A stretch of 64,000 bases of DNA from Cryomorphaceae bacterium BACL11 MAG-121001-bin54 (GCA_905182255.1 CAJJAH010000001.1:62001-126000); one strand, 5' to 3'; shown: positions 28,701 through 36,330, numbered from the stretch's first letter. Numbers and translations are program-made. The notes: a model not told the origin generated them from the letters alone.

Positions 28701-30413
28701 ATAGCCAGGAGTACCTCCAGCAGAAGAACCAACAACAACACCAGAACTACCACCATAACAAACAGCAACTTCCGAGGAAGCCAAAGCCTGTAATGGAAAT
28801 CCAGGAGCTGAAATAGTTACTGGAATAGTGATTTCACAAGATGCATTATCACTCACCTTAATATCATAAGTGCCAGTGCCTAAACCAAAAAAAGAAGTGT
28901 CAAGAGGAAATGCATTAGTATTTAAAACACCATCTAAATAAAAACTATAAGGACTTAATTGGACACTATTAACATCAATAGCAATGTAGCCATCATTGTA
29001 ATTCCAACAATTTACATTATTCGTTGAAATGGAAAAATCTATAGTGGTTAATGTATCTGAAGTCAAAGTAACTACACATTCTGATTCAGTAGTGACATAA
29101 TAAAATTGAGTACCTTGATTTATAGATGAACTTAAAAAGGCATAAGATGTTGCAGGAAAGTAAACATCATCAAGAAGGTAATAAGGACCACCTAAATTTG
29201 CAGAGCCCATTAAACGATACTTAGTTGTAGCAGATGCTCCAACAGGATGCTCCCATTCAAAATAAACAGAACCATTGCTTTCAGCAACACAGTTTAATAA
29301 TGTTGGAGGTAAAGAATCTCCTGCACTTGATAAAACTATTAAAGAATCAGAATAAAAAGTGCAACCTGAAATTGTTGCTGCTACAATATAATTTCCTGCA
29401 CCAACAAAGACAATAGAATCAGTACTAAAAACTACTGCATTAGAATCAAGCCATTGATAGGTTGCACTATCACCAGCATTTACTGTTAACATTATGTTTG
29501 CATCACATTCAATCAACATTGTAGTTGAATCTATACCTAAGTCATCAACAACATTAACAATTGGAGATGAAAAACTTCCTGCCTCCAGCCAAACATAAGA
29601 ACTTAAACCAGAATCTGTACCATCAGCAATAGCAAGTTTAATATGATACGTTGCTCCGCATTGAACAGTAGAAGTGGCTGTAAGGACAGTAGTAAAACCA
29701 TCAGCATCAGCAATTGTATTTAATCCATTCTGATTATCAACAAAAAACTGTGGATTCATAACAGCAGGAGGGAAAGCGGTTGGATCGTTACAAACGGATG
29801 AAATAGTAATAGGTAAAGGAGGTATTGTTCCTGGGACAACAGCTAAATTAACTGAACCATTAGGAAAAGCTACAGGAGAAGACCAAGGACCAGCTATTCC
29901 AGGACCAGAAAGGAAAAAACCAAATACATCATTATACTGAGTATTCTCAAATGCAAAATACTCTTGAGAACCAAAAGCATACTTAAATTCTAACAGATTT
30001 GATGAGGCCACAAAATCAAATTCTAAAATAGCCACATCATTAACTGAAGTTACCGTAAAGTTTTGCCCAATCATTCCTGGAACTGAGTTAGCCACCGCTA
30101 ACAAATCAGGATCAGTAACCGTATTAGCAATAAATGGGAAGCCTCCCCCATTCACAGGATCCAAAGCATAAACATCACCTGTAGAGAGTACGATACCTTC
30201 CGAAATACCTAAATTAGTATTAATGGCATTAAACCAACCTATTTGAGCGGAATCGCCTTGGAAAGAATGATTAGAAGCCACAACCCCACCACCTAGCAGA
30301 ACATTATCTACTAGAGAAACAGGACTATCATAAGGCGGTGTATTATCAATCACAATCTGAGATTGCATGTTTAAAAAAGAAAGTAAAGCAACGAGGAAAA
30401 GTAGATTTTTCAT
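25794..30413 (-). CDS. Large SprB-repeat adhesin, choice-of-anchor L, T9SS type A sorting domain
   Basis: The product has 1539 aa from an ATG at 30413 that opens a signal peptide (MKNLLFLVALLSFLNMQSQ); an upstream in-frame ATG at 30458 would spoil it. A choice-of-anchor L domain (VDNVLLGGGVVASNHSF, DVFGFFLSGPG) is followed by a fibronectin III-like module (YFEWEHPVGASATTKYRL, near 440). About ten SprB-type repeats follow (GGTPGYTYSWYESG, GGTLPYVFDWDNGQ, GGHGPYTYQWYGGS), each about 80-90 residues and with a Cys-containing link (SCYGDSDGIA). A type A sorting domain (LSIYPNPFKQETTVDF to the end) closes it. It leads the minus-strand adhesin cluster. The type A signal is odd among type B neighbours. 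Function: surface adhesion or gliding, inferred. Confidence 0.9.
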   Translation of the reverse strand: MKNLLFLVALLSFLNMQSQIVIDNTPPYDSPVSLVDNVLLGGGVVASNHSFQGDSAQIGWFNAINTNLGISEGIVLSTGDVYALDPVNGGGFPFIANTVTDPDLLAVANSVPGMIGQNFTVTSVNDVAILEFDFVASSNLLEFKYAFGSQEYFAFENTQYNDVFGFFLSGPGIAGPWSSPVAFPNGSVNLAVVPGTIPPLPITISSVCNDPTAFPPAVMNPQFFVDNQNGLNTIADADGFTTVLTATSTVQCGATYHIKLAIADGTDSGLSSYVWLEAGSFSSPIVNVVDDLGIDSTTMLIECDANIMLTVNAGDSATYQWLDSNAVVFSTDSIVFVGAGNYIVAATISGCTFYSDSLIVLSSAGDSLPPTLLNCVAESNGSVYFEWEHPVGASATTKYRLMGSANLGGPYYLLDDVYFPATSYAFLSSSINQGTQFYYVTTESECVVTLTSDTLTTIDFSISTNNVNCWNYNDGYIAIDVNSVQLSPYSFYLDGVLNTNAFPLDTSFFGLGTGTYDIKVSDNASCEITIPVTISAPGFPLQALASSEVAVCYGGSSGVVVGSSAGGTPGYTYSWYESGNPVSFSDNDTAVGLIAGSYYLSVEDANGCDTFASVNVIEPQLALQGSVQIFGISCKGDNTGMLVGDAGGGWGPYTYYWLDSQNDTLDSRFSGTTTTERDTLFDLLSGIYVLHIYDVRGCFVDYTLNVPEPPVALSIDSLVLVEGIACYSDSVGKAILYASGGQVSYAYLWDNGETSVIANGLTSGYHSVTLSDDWGCEVIDSLYISENDLIESDLTTVQNVSCYGDSDGIATISSFGGFSSGYTYFWSQGQQSVGVNLDTAVGLLQGSYFVTTRDVLGCEVVDSIYISEPEPLSMEAFELDRIDCYGADDGLAAATAVGGTLPYVFDWDNGQWVGDTINTLTPGLHIVVVTDAKGCSASDTVFTNEPTELVIDIDDSQTILPYCIGVNTASLSAVAQGGTPGYTYVWDDNINLPQTTTTASSLLADNYNSSDSSYTITVTDNKGCTASASTDTLRFYIESMDVNVTSLYQYASGVLDSNEVSCFGYNDGGAQVTAFGGHGPYTYQWYGGSSAITAIIDNLYSGLYSVTIKDTNDCMVNGSIVLAEPSSLTFNTSINTIESCLGACDGTILVDSLSGGVALYSALLTDNQTGSITSHSINNDYILNVCSGDYTVSLTDINNCPSSVIAGGVNQQVVNYDAYTVAAISATTTICNASSTGVLTVLNPNLSAGYSYSWENANNTGVIISSGVQADGLSAGVYVLLADYNNTFGCTVTDTLEIIEYSAIMNTVTIDNVDCYSGITGSILASSSGTISPYSYAWSSGQITPLANNLSAGSYTLTVEDGNDCERDFTYNVTEPQALSVNITESSYVLTAGTPSGGTAPYSYSWIEQTFPLISIGSAITYTVGNYGSYSVIVTDANGCVVESNIFEYIGTSIGQLSSGIALSIYPNPFKQETTVDFGREVKQASLRVVDVFGKLIQEHSVRDTDKYILKRENKASGIYFIEIEVEQKEKVIFKLSVN

Positions 30414-30420
30414 AATCCAA

Positions 30421-30428
30421 CAAAAATA
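30421..30428 (-). promoter_or_regulatory. Possible -7 element of the adhesin cluster
   Basis: The minus strand reads TATTTTTG, matching TAnnTTTG, but only 7 bases separate it from the ATG at 30413, which would make the transcript essentially leaderless. No other candidate is nearer the 57-base gap to the ABC gene. Confidence 0.3.
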
Positions 30429-30470
30429 CAAAAAAATTAAGTTACCTACACTAACCATAAATCGAAAACC

Positions 30471-32258
30471 TTACTTACTCAAAGTATCAGATTCCTGCAA
30501 ACTATACATTTCTGCATAAGCACCACCACTTTTTAATAAGAATTCATGCGAACCCTCTTCTAGTACTGATCCATTTTTTAGATGCAATATTTTATCAGCC
30601 TTAATAATAGTAGATAACCTGTGAGCAATAACAATAGTCGTTCTGTTTTTAGATAACTTTTCTAAAGCATTTTGTAACAACTGCTCAGTTGCGGTATCAA
30701 TAGAAGAAGTAGCTTCATCCAAAATTAAGATCTTAGGATTACGCACATACACCCTTAAAAATGCAATTAACTGCCTTTGACCTGCTGAAAGAGTAACGCC
30801 TCTTTCCCCAACCACATAGTCGTAAGTGTTTGGCAAAGTTTCAATAAAGCTGTGCACACCAATTTCCTTTGCAGCTTCAATAATTTTATCTCTAGTAATA
30901 TCATTATCAAACAAAGTAATATTATTCAGAATAGAATCAGAAAATAAGAATACCTCCTGCTGCACAAGAGCAATATTTTTTCTTAGATTAGATAATTTAA
31001 CAGTGTCAATATTTATACCATCAATAGAAATTATCCCTTTTTGAATTTCATAAAATCGATTAAGCACAGAAATAATAGAAGTTTTACCTGCACCTGTTCT
31101 TCCTACCAAAGCTAACATTTTCCCAGCTTTAATTTCAAAATTTAAATCCTTTAGTACCAACTCATCTTTTTTGTATGAAAAATTAACATCATTAAATGAA
31201 ATAGATCCCTCTACACTTTCAAGTGTATTTTTTCCTGAGTCAGTAATTTTTTCAACCTTATCCAATACTTTAAAAACTCGTTCGGAACCTACAATTCCCA
31301 TCTGCAAAATATTAAACCTATCGGCAAGTTGTCTAATTGGCCGGAACATCATGTGGATAAATAAAATAAAGGCAATTAACTCCCCTACTGTTATATCTTT
31401 TCCTGAGAGAATACCCTGCCCTCCATACCAAACAATCAAACCAATCGACATTGCCGAAAGCACCTCAACAATAGGAAAAAACACTGCATAATAGAAAATA
31501 GATCGCAAATGTGCATCTCTATGGGAACGATTAATCGCTTTGAACTTTTTATATTCTGCTTGTTCCCTATTAAAAATATGTACAATATTCATACCTACAA
31601 TATGTTCCTGTACAAAAGTATTAAGCTGAGATACTTGCTCCCTAACATTTTGAAAAGAAGCCTTAATATTTCGTTTAAACCAAGAAGTAGCTACCAATAA
31701 AATTGGAATTGTTAACATAGCAATAATTGCTAAGCGCCAGTCAGTATAAAACATCATAATTACTACAACTAACAATTTTAATAGTTCTGCAATAATCACC
31801 AAAAGACCTTGAGAGAAAATATCCGCAATAGTTTCAATATCTGAAACAGCACGCGTAACTAAAGTTCCGATTGGAGTATTATCGAAATACTTCATTTTAA
31901 GAGATAAAATATGCTTGAAAATTTTAGCACGTAAATCTTGTATAACATGTTGCCCTATCCAGGTGGAAAGATAAATATAAAAAAATTGTATGAAAGCTTC
32001 AATAAATAATAAACCCAACAACAAGGTAGTGATATTCCACAACTTTTCCTCATTAGGAATAAGAATATAATTATCAATAGCATAATTAATGAGCATAGGA
32101 CGAACAGGCCCTAAAACTGAAAGCAAAATAGCAGATATTGCCGCAATAGTAAATTGTAGTCGATAAGGTTCGGCAAATATTAAAACTCGTTTTAACAAAA
32201 CAAAGTCAATTACATTACCCGTATTGGATTTTGATTTATTAATCTTAGTTTTTGACAT
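30471..32258 (-). CDS. ABC exporter, fused membrane and ATPase domains
   Basis: The product has 595 aa. The N-terminal 320 residues hold six membrane segments of a type IV exporter fold (for example FTIAAISAILLSVLGPVRPM and LLLGLLFIEAFIQFFYIYL). The C-terminal ATPase has Walker A GRTGAGKTS near residue 390, Q-loop in VQQEVFLFSDSI, signature LSAGQRQLIAF, Walker B ILILDEATSSID and switch His in IAHRLSTI. It forms a homodimer or heterodimer in the inner membrane and exports lipid or drug-like substrate; the substrate cannot be read from sequence, though MsbA/LmrA-type exporters are the closest relatives. Its ATG follows the truA stop with no gap. Confidence 0.93.
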   Translation of the reverse strand: MSKTKINKSKSNTGNVIDFVLLKRVLIFAEPYRLQFTIAAISAILLSVLGPVRPMLINYAIDNYILIPNEEKLWNITTLLLGLLFIEAFIQFFYIYLSTWIGQHVIQDLRAKIFKHILSLKMKYFDNTPIGTLVTRAVSDIETIADIFSQGLLVIIAELLKLLVVVIMMFYTDWRLAIIAMLTIPILLVATSWFKRNIKASFQNVREQVSQLNTFVQEHIVGMNIVHIFNREQAEYKKFKAINRSHRDAHLRSIFYYAVFFPIVEVLSAMSIGLIVWYGGQGILSGKDITVGELIAFILFIHMMFRPIRQLADRFNILQMGIVGSERVFKVLDKVEKITDSGKNTLESVEGSISFNDVNFSYKKDELVLKDLNFEIKAGKMLALVGRTGAGKTSIISVLNRFYEIQKGIISIDGINIDTVKLSNLRKNIALVQQEVFLFSDSILNNITLFDNDITRDKIIEAAKEIGVHSFIETLPNTYDYVVGERGVTLSAGQRQLIAFLRVYVRNPKILILDEATSSIDTATEQLLQNALEKLSKNRTTIVIAHRLSTIIKADKILHLKNGSVLEEGSHEFLLKSGGAYAEMYSLQESDTLSK

Positions 32259-32999
32259 CTATAAAAAAATATCTTTTGGGTACTCAATTTTACTTAAAAA
32301 AAGTGCGTTTGCAGGTACTGAAGTGCCTGCCATACATCTATCGTTTTGAGCAATTATTTCCTTTACTTGTTCAACTTTAATTTTACCAACACCAACTTCA
32401 ATTAAAGTACCTACTATTGCCCTTACCATATTACGCAAAAACCTATCGGCTTTAATACTGAAAACAAGCTCATTATCATGCCACTGAAAACTCGCCAACA
32501 TTACATCGCAATTATTAGTAAAGGTTTGAGTATTAGTTTTAGAAAAAGAAGTAAAATCCTGCTTGCCTAAAATTGAATGACATGCTAAGTTCATTTTCTC
32601 AACATCTAATGGTTTATGTATAAAATAAGCGGTTTTTTTAAAAGGGCTTTTACACTGAACAATATTATAATTGTAAATTCTGCTTACAGCATCAAAACGA
32701 GAAGAAGCATCATCAGTTACATTAAAAAAAGAATGCACAGCAATGTCATTCGGCAAAAAGCTATTCAGCTTTATAATTGTAGTATGAAAATCAAATTTTT
32801 TATCACAATCAAAATGAGCAAACATTTGCTTAGCATGCACTCCAGCATCAGTACGACCAGCACCTGCCACCTCAATTTTGGAATTTAAAATAATACTAAG
32901 TGCTTTGTTTACTTCTGCTTGCACTGTATTAGCATTAGGTTGTATTTGCCAACCGTGGTAATTAGTACCATCGTAAGAAAGTTCAATGAAAAATCTCAT
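32259..32999 (-). CDS. truA: tRNA pseudouridine(38-40) synthase TruA
   Basis: The product has 246 aa, the normal length. The N-terminus FFIELSYDGTNYHGWQIQPN is the family start, and AGAGRTDAGVHAKQM holds the catalytic Asp near residue 52. KADRFLRNMVRAIVGTLIEVGVGK near 200 is the second signature. It isomerises uridines 38-40 in the anticodon arm of tRNA. The ABC exporter follows without a gap. A TAnnTTTG element sits only 5 bases upstream of the start codon, suggesting a leaderless mRNA. Confidence 0.96.
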   Translation of the reverse strand: MRFFIELSYDGTNYHGWQIQPNANTVQAEVNKALSIILNSKIEVAGAGRTDAGVHAKQMFAHFDCDKKFDFHTTIIKLNSFLPNDIAVHSFFNVTDDASSRFDAVSRIYNYNIVQCKSPFKKTAYFIHKPLDVEKMNLACHSILGKQDFTSFSKTNTQTFTNNCDVMLASFQWHDNELVFSIKADRFLRNMVRAIVGTLIEVGVGKIKVEQVKEIIAQNDRCMAGTSVPANALFLSKIEYPKDIFL

Positions 33000-33004
33000 A
33001 TTTG

Positions 33005-33012
33005 CAAAAGTA
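33005..33012 (-). promoter_or_regulatory. Candidate -7 element immediately before truA
   Basis: The minus strand reads TACTTTTG, an exact TAnnTTTG match, and then only five bases before the truA ATG at 32999. If used, transcription would begin at or next to the start codon. A -33 element is not evident. Confidence 0.4.
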
Positions 33013-33172
33013 GTAATTTTGCTATTTACTTTTTTAGTTTTCTCTGATTTAATCTTAAATAATATTATGGTCTTTATAAAAAATTCCTAGATCAAGAAAA
33101 TAAACAAACAAAAAACAAATTATTATTTAAGTTTAATACGCAGTTACATGTTCAATGAAATACAAAAAAAAT

Positions 33173-33180
33173 TAGTTTTG
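33173..33180 (+). promoter_or_regulatory. Candidate -7 element of the DUF983 gene
   Basis: TAGTTTTG matches TAnnTTTG and ends 20 bases before the ATG at 33201, the usual spacing for this window. Confidence 0.42.
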
Positions 33181-33200
33181 TAGTCATTAAAATATAAATT

Positions 33201-33596
33201 ATGAGACTACTTAGTAAAGGATCAAAGATGTATAGTGTTTTATTTAATAAATGTCCTAAATGTCATATTGGCAAGTTTTGGGCTACTAACAATCCGATAA
33301 AAAATATGCTTTTAAACTCTAAAAATACATGTCAAAAATGTGAATATTGCTCTTTAGACTATGAACTTGAAATAGGGTTCTGGTATGGATCAATGTATGT
33401 TAGTTACGCCATTAGTGTTGCAGTAATGGTTGTATTTTGGACCTTAACATCTTTGTTTTTTCCACTAATTAATATTTTCAATGAGATATTAATTATTGTT
33501 CTTGCAATTCTGCTAGCATCACCAATTAATTATCATATTTCCAGATTAATTTGGATTAATTTTTTCGTTAAATATATTCCAAATGACACTTATTAA
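33201..33596 (+). CDS. DUF983 family membrane protein
   Basis: The product has 131 aa. The N-terminal half carries two CxxC pairs (CPKCHIGKFW and CQKCEYCSLDYE), a likely zinc ribbon. The conserved IGFWYGSMYVSYAISV marks the start of the first of two membrane helices. This is the DUF983 arrangement common in Bacteroidota and Proteobacteria; the function is not known. A secreted cyclophilin gene follows 33 bases downstream on the same strand and may share the transcript. Confidence 0.88.
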   Translation: MRLLSKGSKMYSVLFNKCPKCHIGKFWATNNPIKNMLLNSKNTCQKCEYCSLDYELEIGFWYGSMYVSYAISVAVMVVFWTLTSLFFPLINIFNEILIIVLAILLASPINYHISRLIWINFFVKYIPNDTY

Positions 33597-33629
33597 TTAT
33601 CAATATATTTATAAATCAAAATAACTAAA

Positions 33630-34325
33630 ATGAAAAAAATTCTAATTACATTACTTTTCTTACCAATAATTTTGCTTTTAACTAAATTTAATGTCAATGC
33701 TCAAACTCAGGTTGATTTTCATACCAACTATGGAGATTTTAGAATACAGCTTTACGATTCTCTTGTTCCTGTTACTTCTTCTAACTTTATTAATCTTGTG
33801 AGCACAGAGTTTTATGATGGATCCCTTTTTCATAGAGTTATAGATAACTTTATGATACAAGGGGGTGATGTGTTACCTACACCTTCCATTATAGTTGATG
33901 AATTTAACAGTTCATTAAGCAATATTCAAAAGACTATATCTATGGCAAACTCAGGACCTAACACAGGAACATGTCAGTTTTTTATAAACCTTACTAATAA
34001 TACTTATTTGGATTTTGACAAAGCTCCATTTTCATCAAAACACCCTGTTTTTGGCATTACAATTAGTGGATTTAATGTCGTTCAAGATATTGGTAATGTT
34101 CAGACTAATTCCAATGATATGCCAATTGATGACGTAATAATGGATAGTGTACGTATTGTCGATGCGCTTCTCTCAAACAACAATATTTTCTTGGAAACAG
34201 TAACGAATAATAAATTGATTAGAATAATAGATATGTTTGGTAAAGAAATAACCAATAAAAAAAAGTCACCACTCTTTTACATCTATGAAGATGGAACAGT
34301 TGAGAAAAGAATAGTTATAGAGTAA
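33630..34325 (+). CDS. Secreted cyclophilin-type peptidyl-prolyl isomerase with C-terminal tail
   Basis: The product has 231 aa with a signal peptide (MKKILITLLFLPIILLLTKF, then NVNAQ). The cyclophilin domain (about 28-185) shows LFHRVIDNFMIQGGD with the catalytic Arg, SGPNTGTCQFFINL and FSSKHPVFGITISG. It catalyses cis-trans isomerisation of proline bonds and would act outside the cytoplasm. Beyond the domain there is a 45-residue tail (NNKLIRIIDMFGKEI then YIYEDGTVEKRIVIE) not part of cyclophilins. That tail is shared with the sialidase-fold protein at 14198-15532 and is probably a sorting or anchoring signal. Confidence 0.9.
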   Translation: MKKILITLLFLPIILLLTKFNVNAQTQVDFHTNYGDFRIQLYDSLVPVTSSNFINLVSTEFYDGSLFHRVIDNFMIQGGDVLPTPSIIVDEFNSSLSNIQKTISMANSGPNTGTCQFFINLTNNTYLDFDKAPFSSKHPVFGITISGFNVVQDIGNVQTNSNDMPIDDVIMDSVRIVDALLSNNNIFLETVTNNKLIRIIDMFGKEITNKKKSPLFYIYEDGTVEKRIVIE

Positions 34326-34431
34326 AACATATAGATCCAAGTTTTCTATATCTGTAATAATCATTTCCGTTAAGAAATGAACAAGCGAAAACCTAAAGAA
34401 AAATCAAAAATTTAAAATCTAATTAAGTAGT

Positions 34432-34455
34432 AAATAAGTAAACAATTACTTATTT
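34432..34455. terminator. AT-rich hairpin at the end of the CDGSH gene
   Basis: A perfect 10-base inverted repeat, AAATAAGTAA and TTACTTATTT with a 4-base loop, overlaps the stop codon of the small CDGSH gene. It could end that minus-strand transcript, or hinder read-through from the cyclophilin side. There is no GC in the stem apart from one pair and no strict U-run, so efficiency is uncertain. Confidence 0.4.
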
Positions 34456-34529
34456 GAATGTGAACCATCACAATTTCCACCAGAGTCCTTTGTTTTACCA
34501 CATTGACATTTATTTTTTTCACTAGACAT
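34446..34529 (-). CDS. Tiny CDGSH-type iron-sulfur protein
   Basis: The frame codes for 27 aa starting MSSEKNK, then CQCGKTKDSGGNCDGSH and a short SNK end. The C-x-C spacing, the Thr, and the terminal CDGSH are the three Cys and one His that bind a [2Fe-2S] cluster in CDGSH/MitoNEET-type proteins. One extra residue lies between the Thr and the third Cys compared with the CxC-x2-(S/T)-x3-P-x-CDGSH pattern, and the Pro is Gly; I recall such variants in small Bacteroidota proteins. An in-frame ATG at 34586 would give 46 aa and lies about ten bases after the candidate promoter, so either start is possible. Too short for most gene finders. Electron transfer or redox sensing is the family role. Confidence 0.75.
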   Translation of the reverse strand: MSSEKNKCQCGKTKDSGGNCDGSHSNK

Positions 34530-34601
34530 AATTTTTACAATTATGTTTTTTGGATTTGTTAAAGTTGAGCGAGTTGAGAAGTTCATAATATTATTTTTTG
34601 A

Positions 34602-34609
34602 CAAAACTA
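34602..34609 (-). promoter_or_regulatory. Candidate -7 element of the CDGSH gene
   Basis: The minus strand reads TAGTTTTG, matching TAnnTTTG. It lies 72 bases before the 34529 ATG and 15 bases before the alternative ATG at 34586. Confidence 0.45.
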
Positions 34610-34764
34610 AGAAAGTTAAAGTTATTAAATAAGTATAACTACATGATTTTAAGTAATTTATATTTAGAATAAATAAAAATAAAAATTGATCTCTGTTGAT
34701 TAATAAATAAATATTAAATTAGCAAAAAAATATAGGTTAATAAATAACTAAGAACATTAATAAT

Positions 34765-34869
34765 ATGTGGGATAAAATTCCGAAAGAGAAACAAGGTCAG
34801 CTAATGTTTTTGTCATTTTTTTTATTAGTTATTTGGTGTGTTTGGTCTATTTGGAGTAAAACTATTTAG
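34765..34869 (+). CDS. Possible 34-aa single-span membrane protein
   Basis: An ATG at 34765 opens 34 codons ending in TAG. The N-terminal 13 residues are polar and charged (MWDKIPKEKQGQL); the rest is one hydrophobic helix (MFLSFFLLVIWCVWSIW) and a short basic tail (SKTI). This layout is typical of small membrane proteins rather than chance ORFs in AT-rich DNA, but I recognise no family and no exact TAnnTTTG element lies just upstream. Confidence 0.4.
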   Translation: MWDKIPKEKQGQLMFLSFFLLVIWCVWSIWSKTI

Positions 34870-35276
34870 ATATTGTAAGTTTATTTAGATTTAAATAAGA
34901 CCATGAGAAACCTTTTCTTTAAATTAGTTTGATTGGTGTTGGGCATATAAACGAACAATCTCCACTTGATATTTTAATTAATGTTGTATTAGAAGTTACA
35001 TCAAATTACTTTTATCATAGAAATGATGTAGTTTATAATAATGAATTTAAAATTTCTACTAAAAAAAATTTATTGGAATAGTTCACAACTTATGAAATGG
35101 AAAATAATTGATCCTAAAGATTCATTAGAAATAATTCGTGATTTAAGGGACTTTAAAACAATAGATTAATGTGAGATTTTGAATTGGAATTAGCACTCTA
35201 GTTAGCTCATTATATCTACGGCATTTTAAAGGAGTTCGATATTTCATATACTATTTCAAAAAAAGTAACGTTCACA
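34870..35276. other. Gene-poor stretch with apparent remains of a coding region
   Basis: No intact gene is seen. A plus-strand frame without an ATG runs from about 34931 to 35080 (start-like TTG; segment NEQSPLDILINVVLEVTSN). Downstream, a 25-codon ORF at 35092-35169 (MKWKIIDPKDSLEIIRDLRD) is in another frame. Together they look like a decayed gene, but I cannot identify a parent family. Confidence 0.3.
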
Positions 35277-35307
35277 TTTGCAAATTAATTTACAAAACTT
35301 AAATTTG
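35277..35307 (+). promoter_or_regulatory. Bacteroidota-type promoter of the MoxR/Bat operon
   Basis: TTTG at 35277-35280 and TAAATTTG at 35300-35307 are separated by 19 bases. This fits the -33 TTTG and -7 TAnnTTTG elements of the Bacteroidota housekeeping sigma factor with normal spacing. The ATG follows 21 bases after the -7 element. It is the only place in the window where I found both elements well placed. Confidence 0.6.
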
Positions 35308-35328
35308 CGTTCGATAAAAAATTACAAT

Positions 35329-36330
35329 ATGACTGAAACAGTACAAACAGATTTAAAAGAATTAAACGAAAAGATAAACAAGGAAAGCGCTATAATTGAT
35401 ATGCTGATGTTAGAGCTCAACAAAGTAATAGTTGGTCAAAAACACATGAGTGAACGTCTTTTGGTTGCTTTGCTTTCTAATGGACACGTTTTATTAGAAG
35501 GTGTTCCTGGACTGGCAAAGACTCTAGCCATAAGTACACTTGCTAAAACAATTGACGCAAAATTCAGTCGTTTGCAATTTACTCCAGATTTATTACCTGC
35601 AGACATTATTGGAACACAAATATACAGCCCAAAAAATGAAACTTTCTCAGTAAAAAAAGGACCTATATTCGCTAACTTTATTCTTGCAGATGAGATAAAC
35701 AGAGCCCCTGCCAAAGTACAGTCAGCATTACTTGAAGCTATGCAGGAACGCCAAGTAACTATTGGTGGTGAATCTTATCCATTAGACAAACCTTTTTTAG
35801 TAATGGCAACTCAAAATCCTGTTGAGCAGGAAGGAACCTACCCATTACCTGAAGCGCAAGTTGACAGGTTTATGCTAAAAGTAGTAATTGACTACCCTAA
35901 AAAAGAAGAAGAGAAAATAATTATTCGCCATAATTTGGCAAAAACTTTCCCAACTGCAAATACGGTACTAAAAACAGATGCTATAATTCGTGCTCGTGAT
36001 TTAGTAAAGGAAGTATACATGGATGAAAAGATTGAGCAATACATTATTGATATTGTATTTGCTACAAGATTCCCTGAACAATATGGATTAGCAAAATTCA
36101 AAGATATGATTTCTTTTGGAGGCTCACCAAGAGCAAGTATTAACCTAGCTGCTGCAAGTAAGGCTTATGCTTTTATAAAACGTAGAGGTTATGTAATTCC
36201 TGAGGACGTTAGGGCCCTTTGTCACGACGTATTACGCCATAGGATTGGACTTACTTATGAAGCTGAAGCTGAAAATATTACTTCAGAAGATATTATTTCT
36301 GAAATTTTAAATTCAGTAGAGATCCCTTAG
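35329..36330 (+). CDS. MoxR family AAA+ ATPase
   Basis: The product has 333 aa from the ATG at 35329; an upstream in-frame start at 35278 would lie inside the promoter. Walker A is LLEGVPGLAKT near residue 55, Walker B is FILADEINRAP near 120, and ATQNPVEQEGTYPLPEAQVDRFML is the MoxR sensor and arginine-finger region. MoxR proteins act as chaperone-like ATPases that activate VWA-domain partners; here the DUF58, BatA and BatB proteins follow in the same operon. In Bacteroidota this operon is linked to aerotolerance and envelope stress. Confidence 0.95.
   Translation: MTETVQTDLKELNEKINKESAIIDMLMLELNKVIVGQKHMSERLLVALLSNGHVLLEGVPGLAKTLAISTLAKTIDAKFSRLQFTPDLLPADIIGTQIYSPKNETFSVKKGPIFANFILADEINRAPAKVQSALLEAMQERQVTIGGESYPLDKPFLVMATQNPVEQEGTYPLPEAQVDRFMLKVVIDYPKKEEEKIIIRHNLAKTFPTANTVLKTDAIIRARDLVKEVYMDEKIEQYIIDIVFATRFPEQYGLAKFKDMISFGGSPRASINLAAASKAYAFIKRRGYVIPEDVRALCHDVLRHRIGLTYEAEAENITSEDIISEILNSVEIP

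Noticed and set aside
34371-34390. Hairpin TCATTTC/GAAATGA after the cyclophilin gene as terminator.
   Set aside because: Seven-base stem and no T-run after it on the plus strand; evidence too weak to list.
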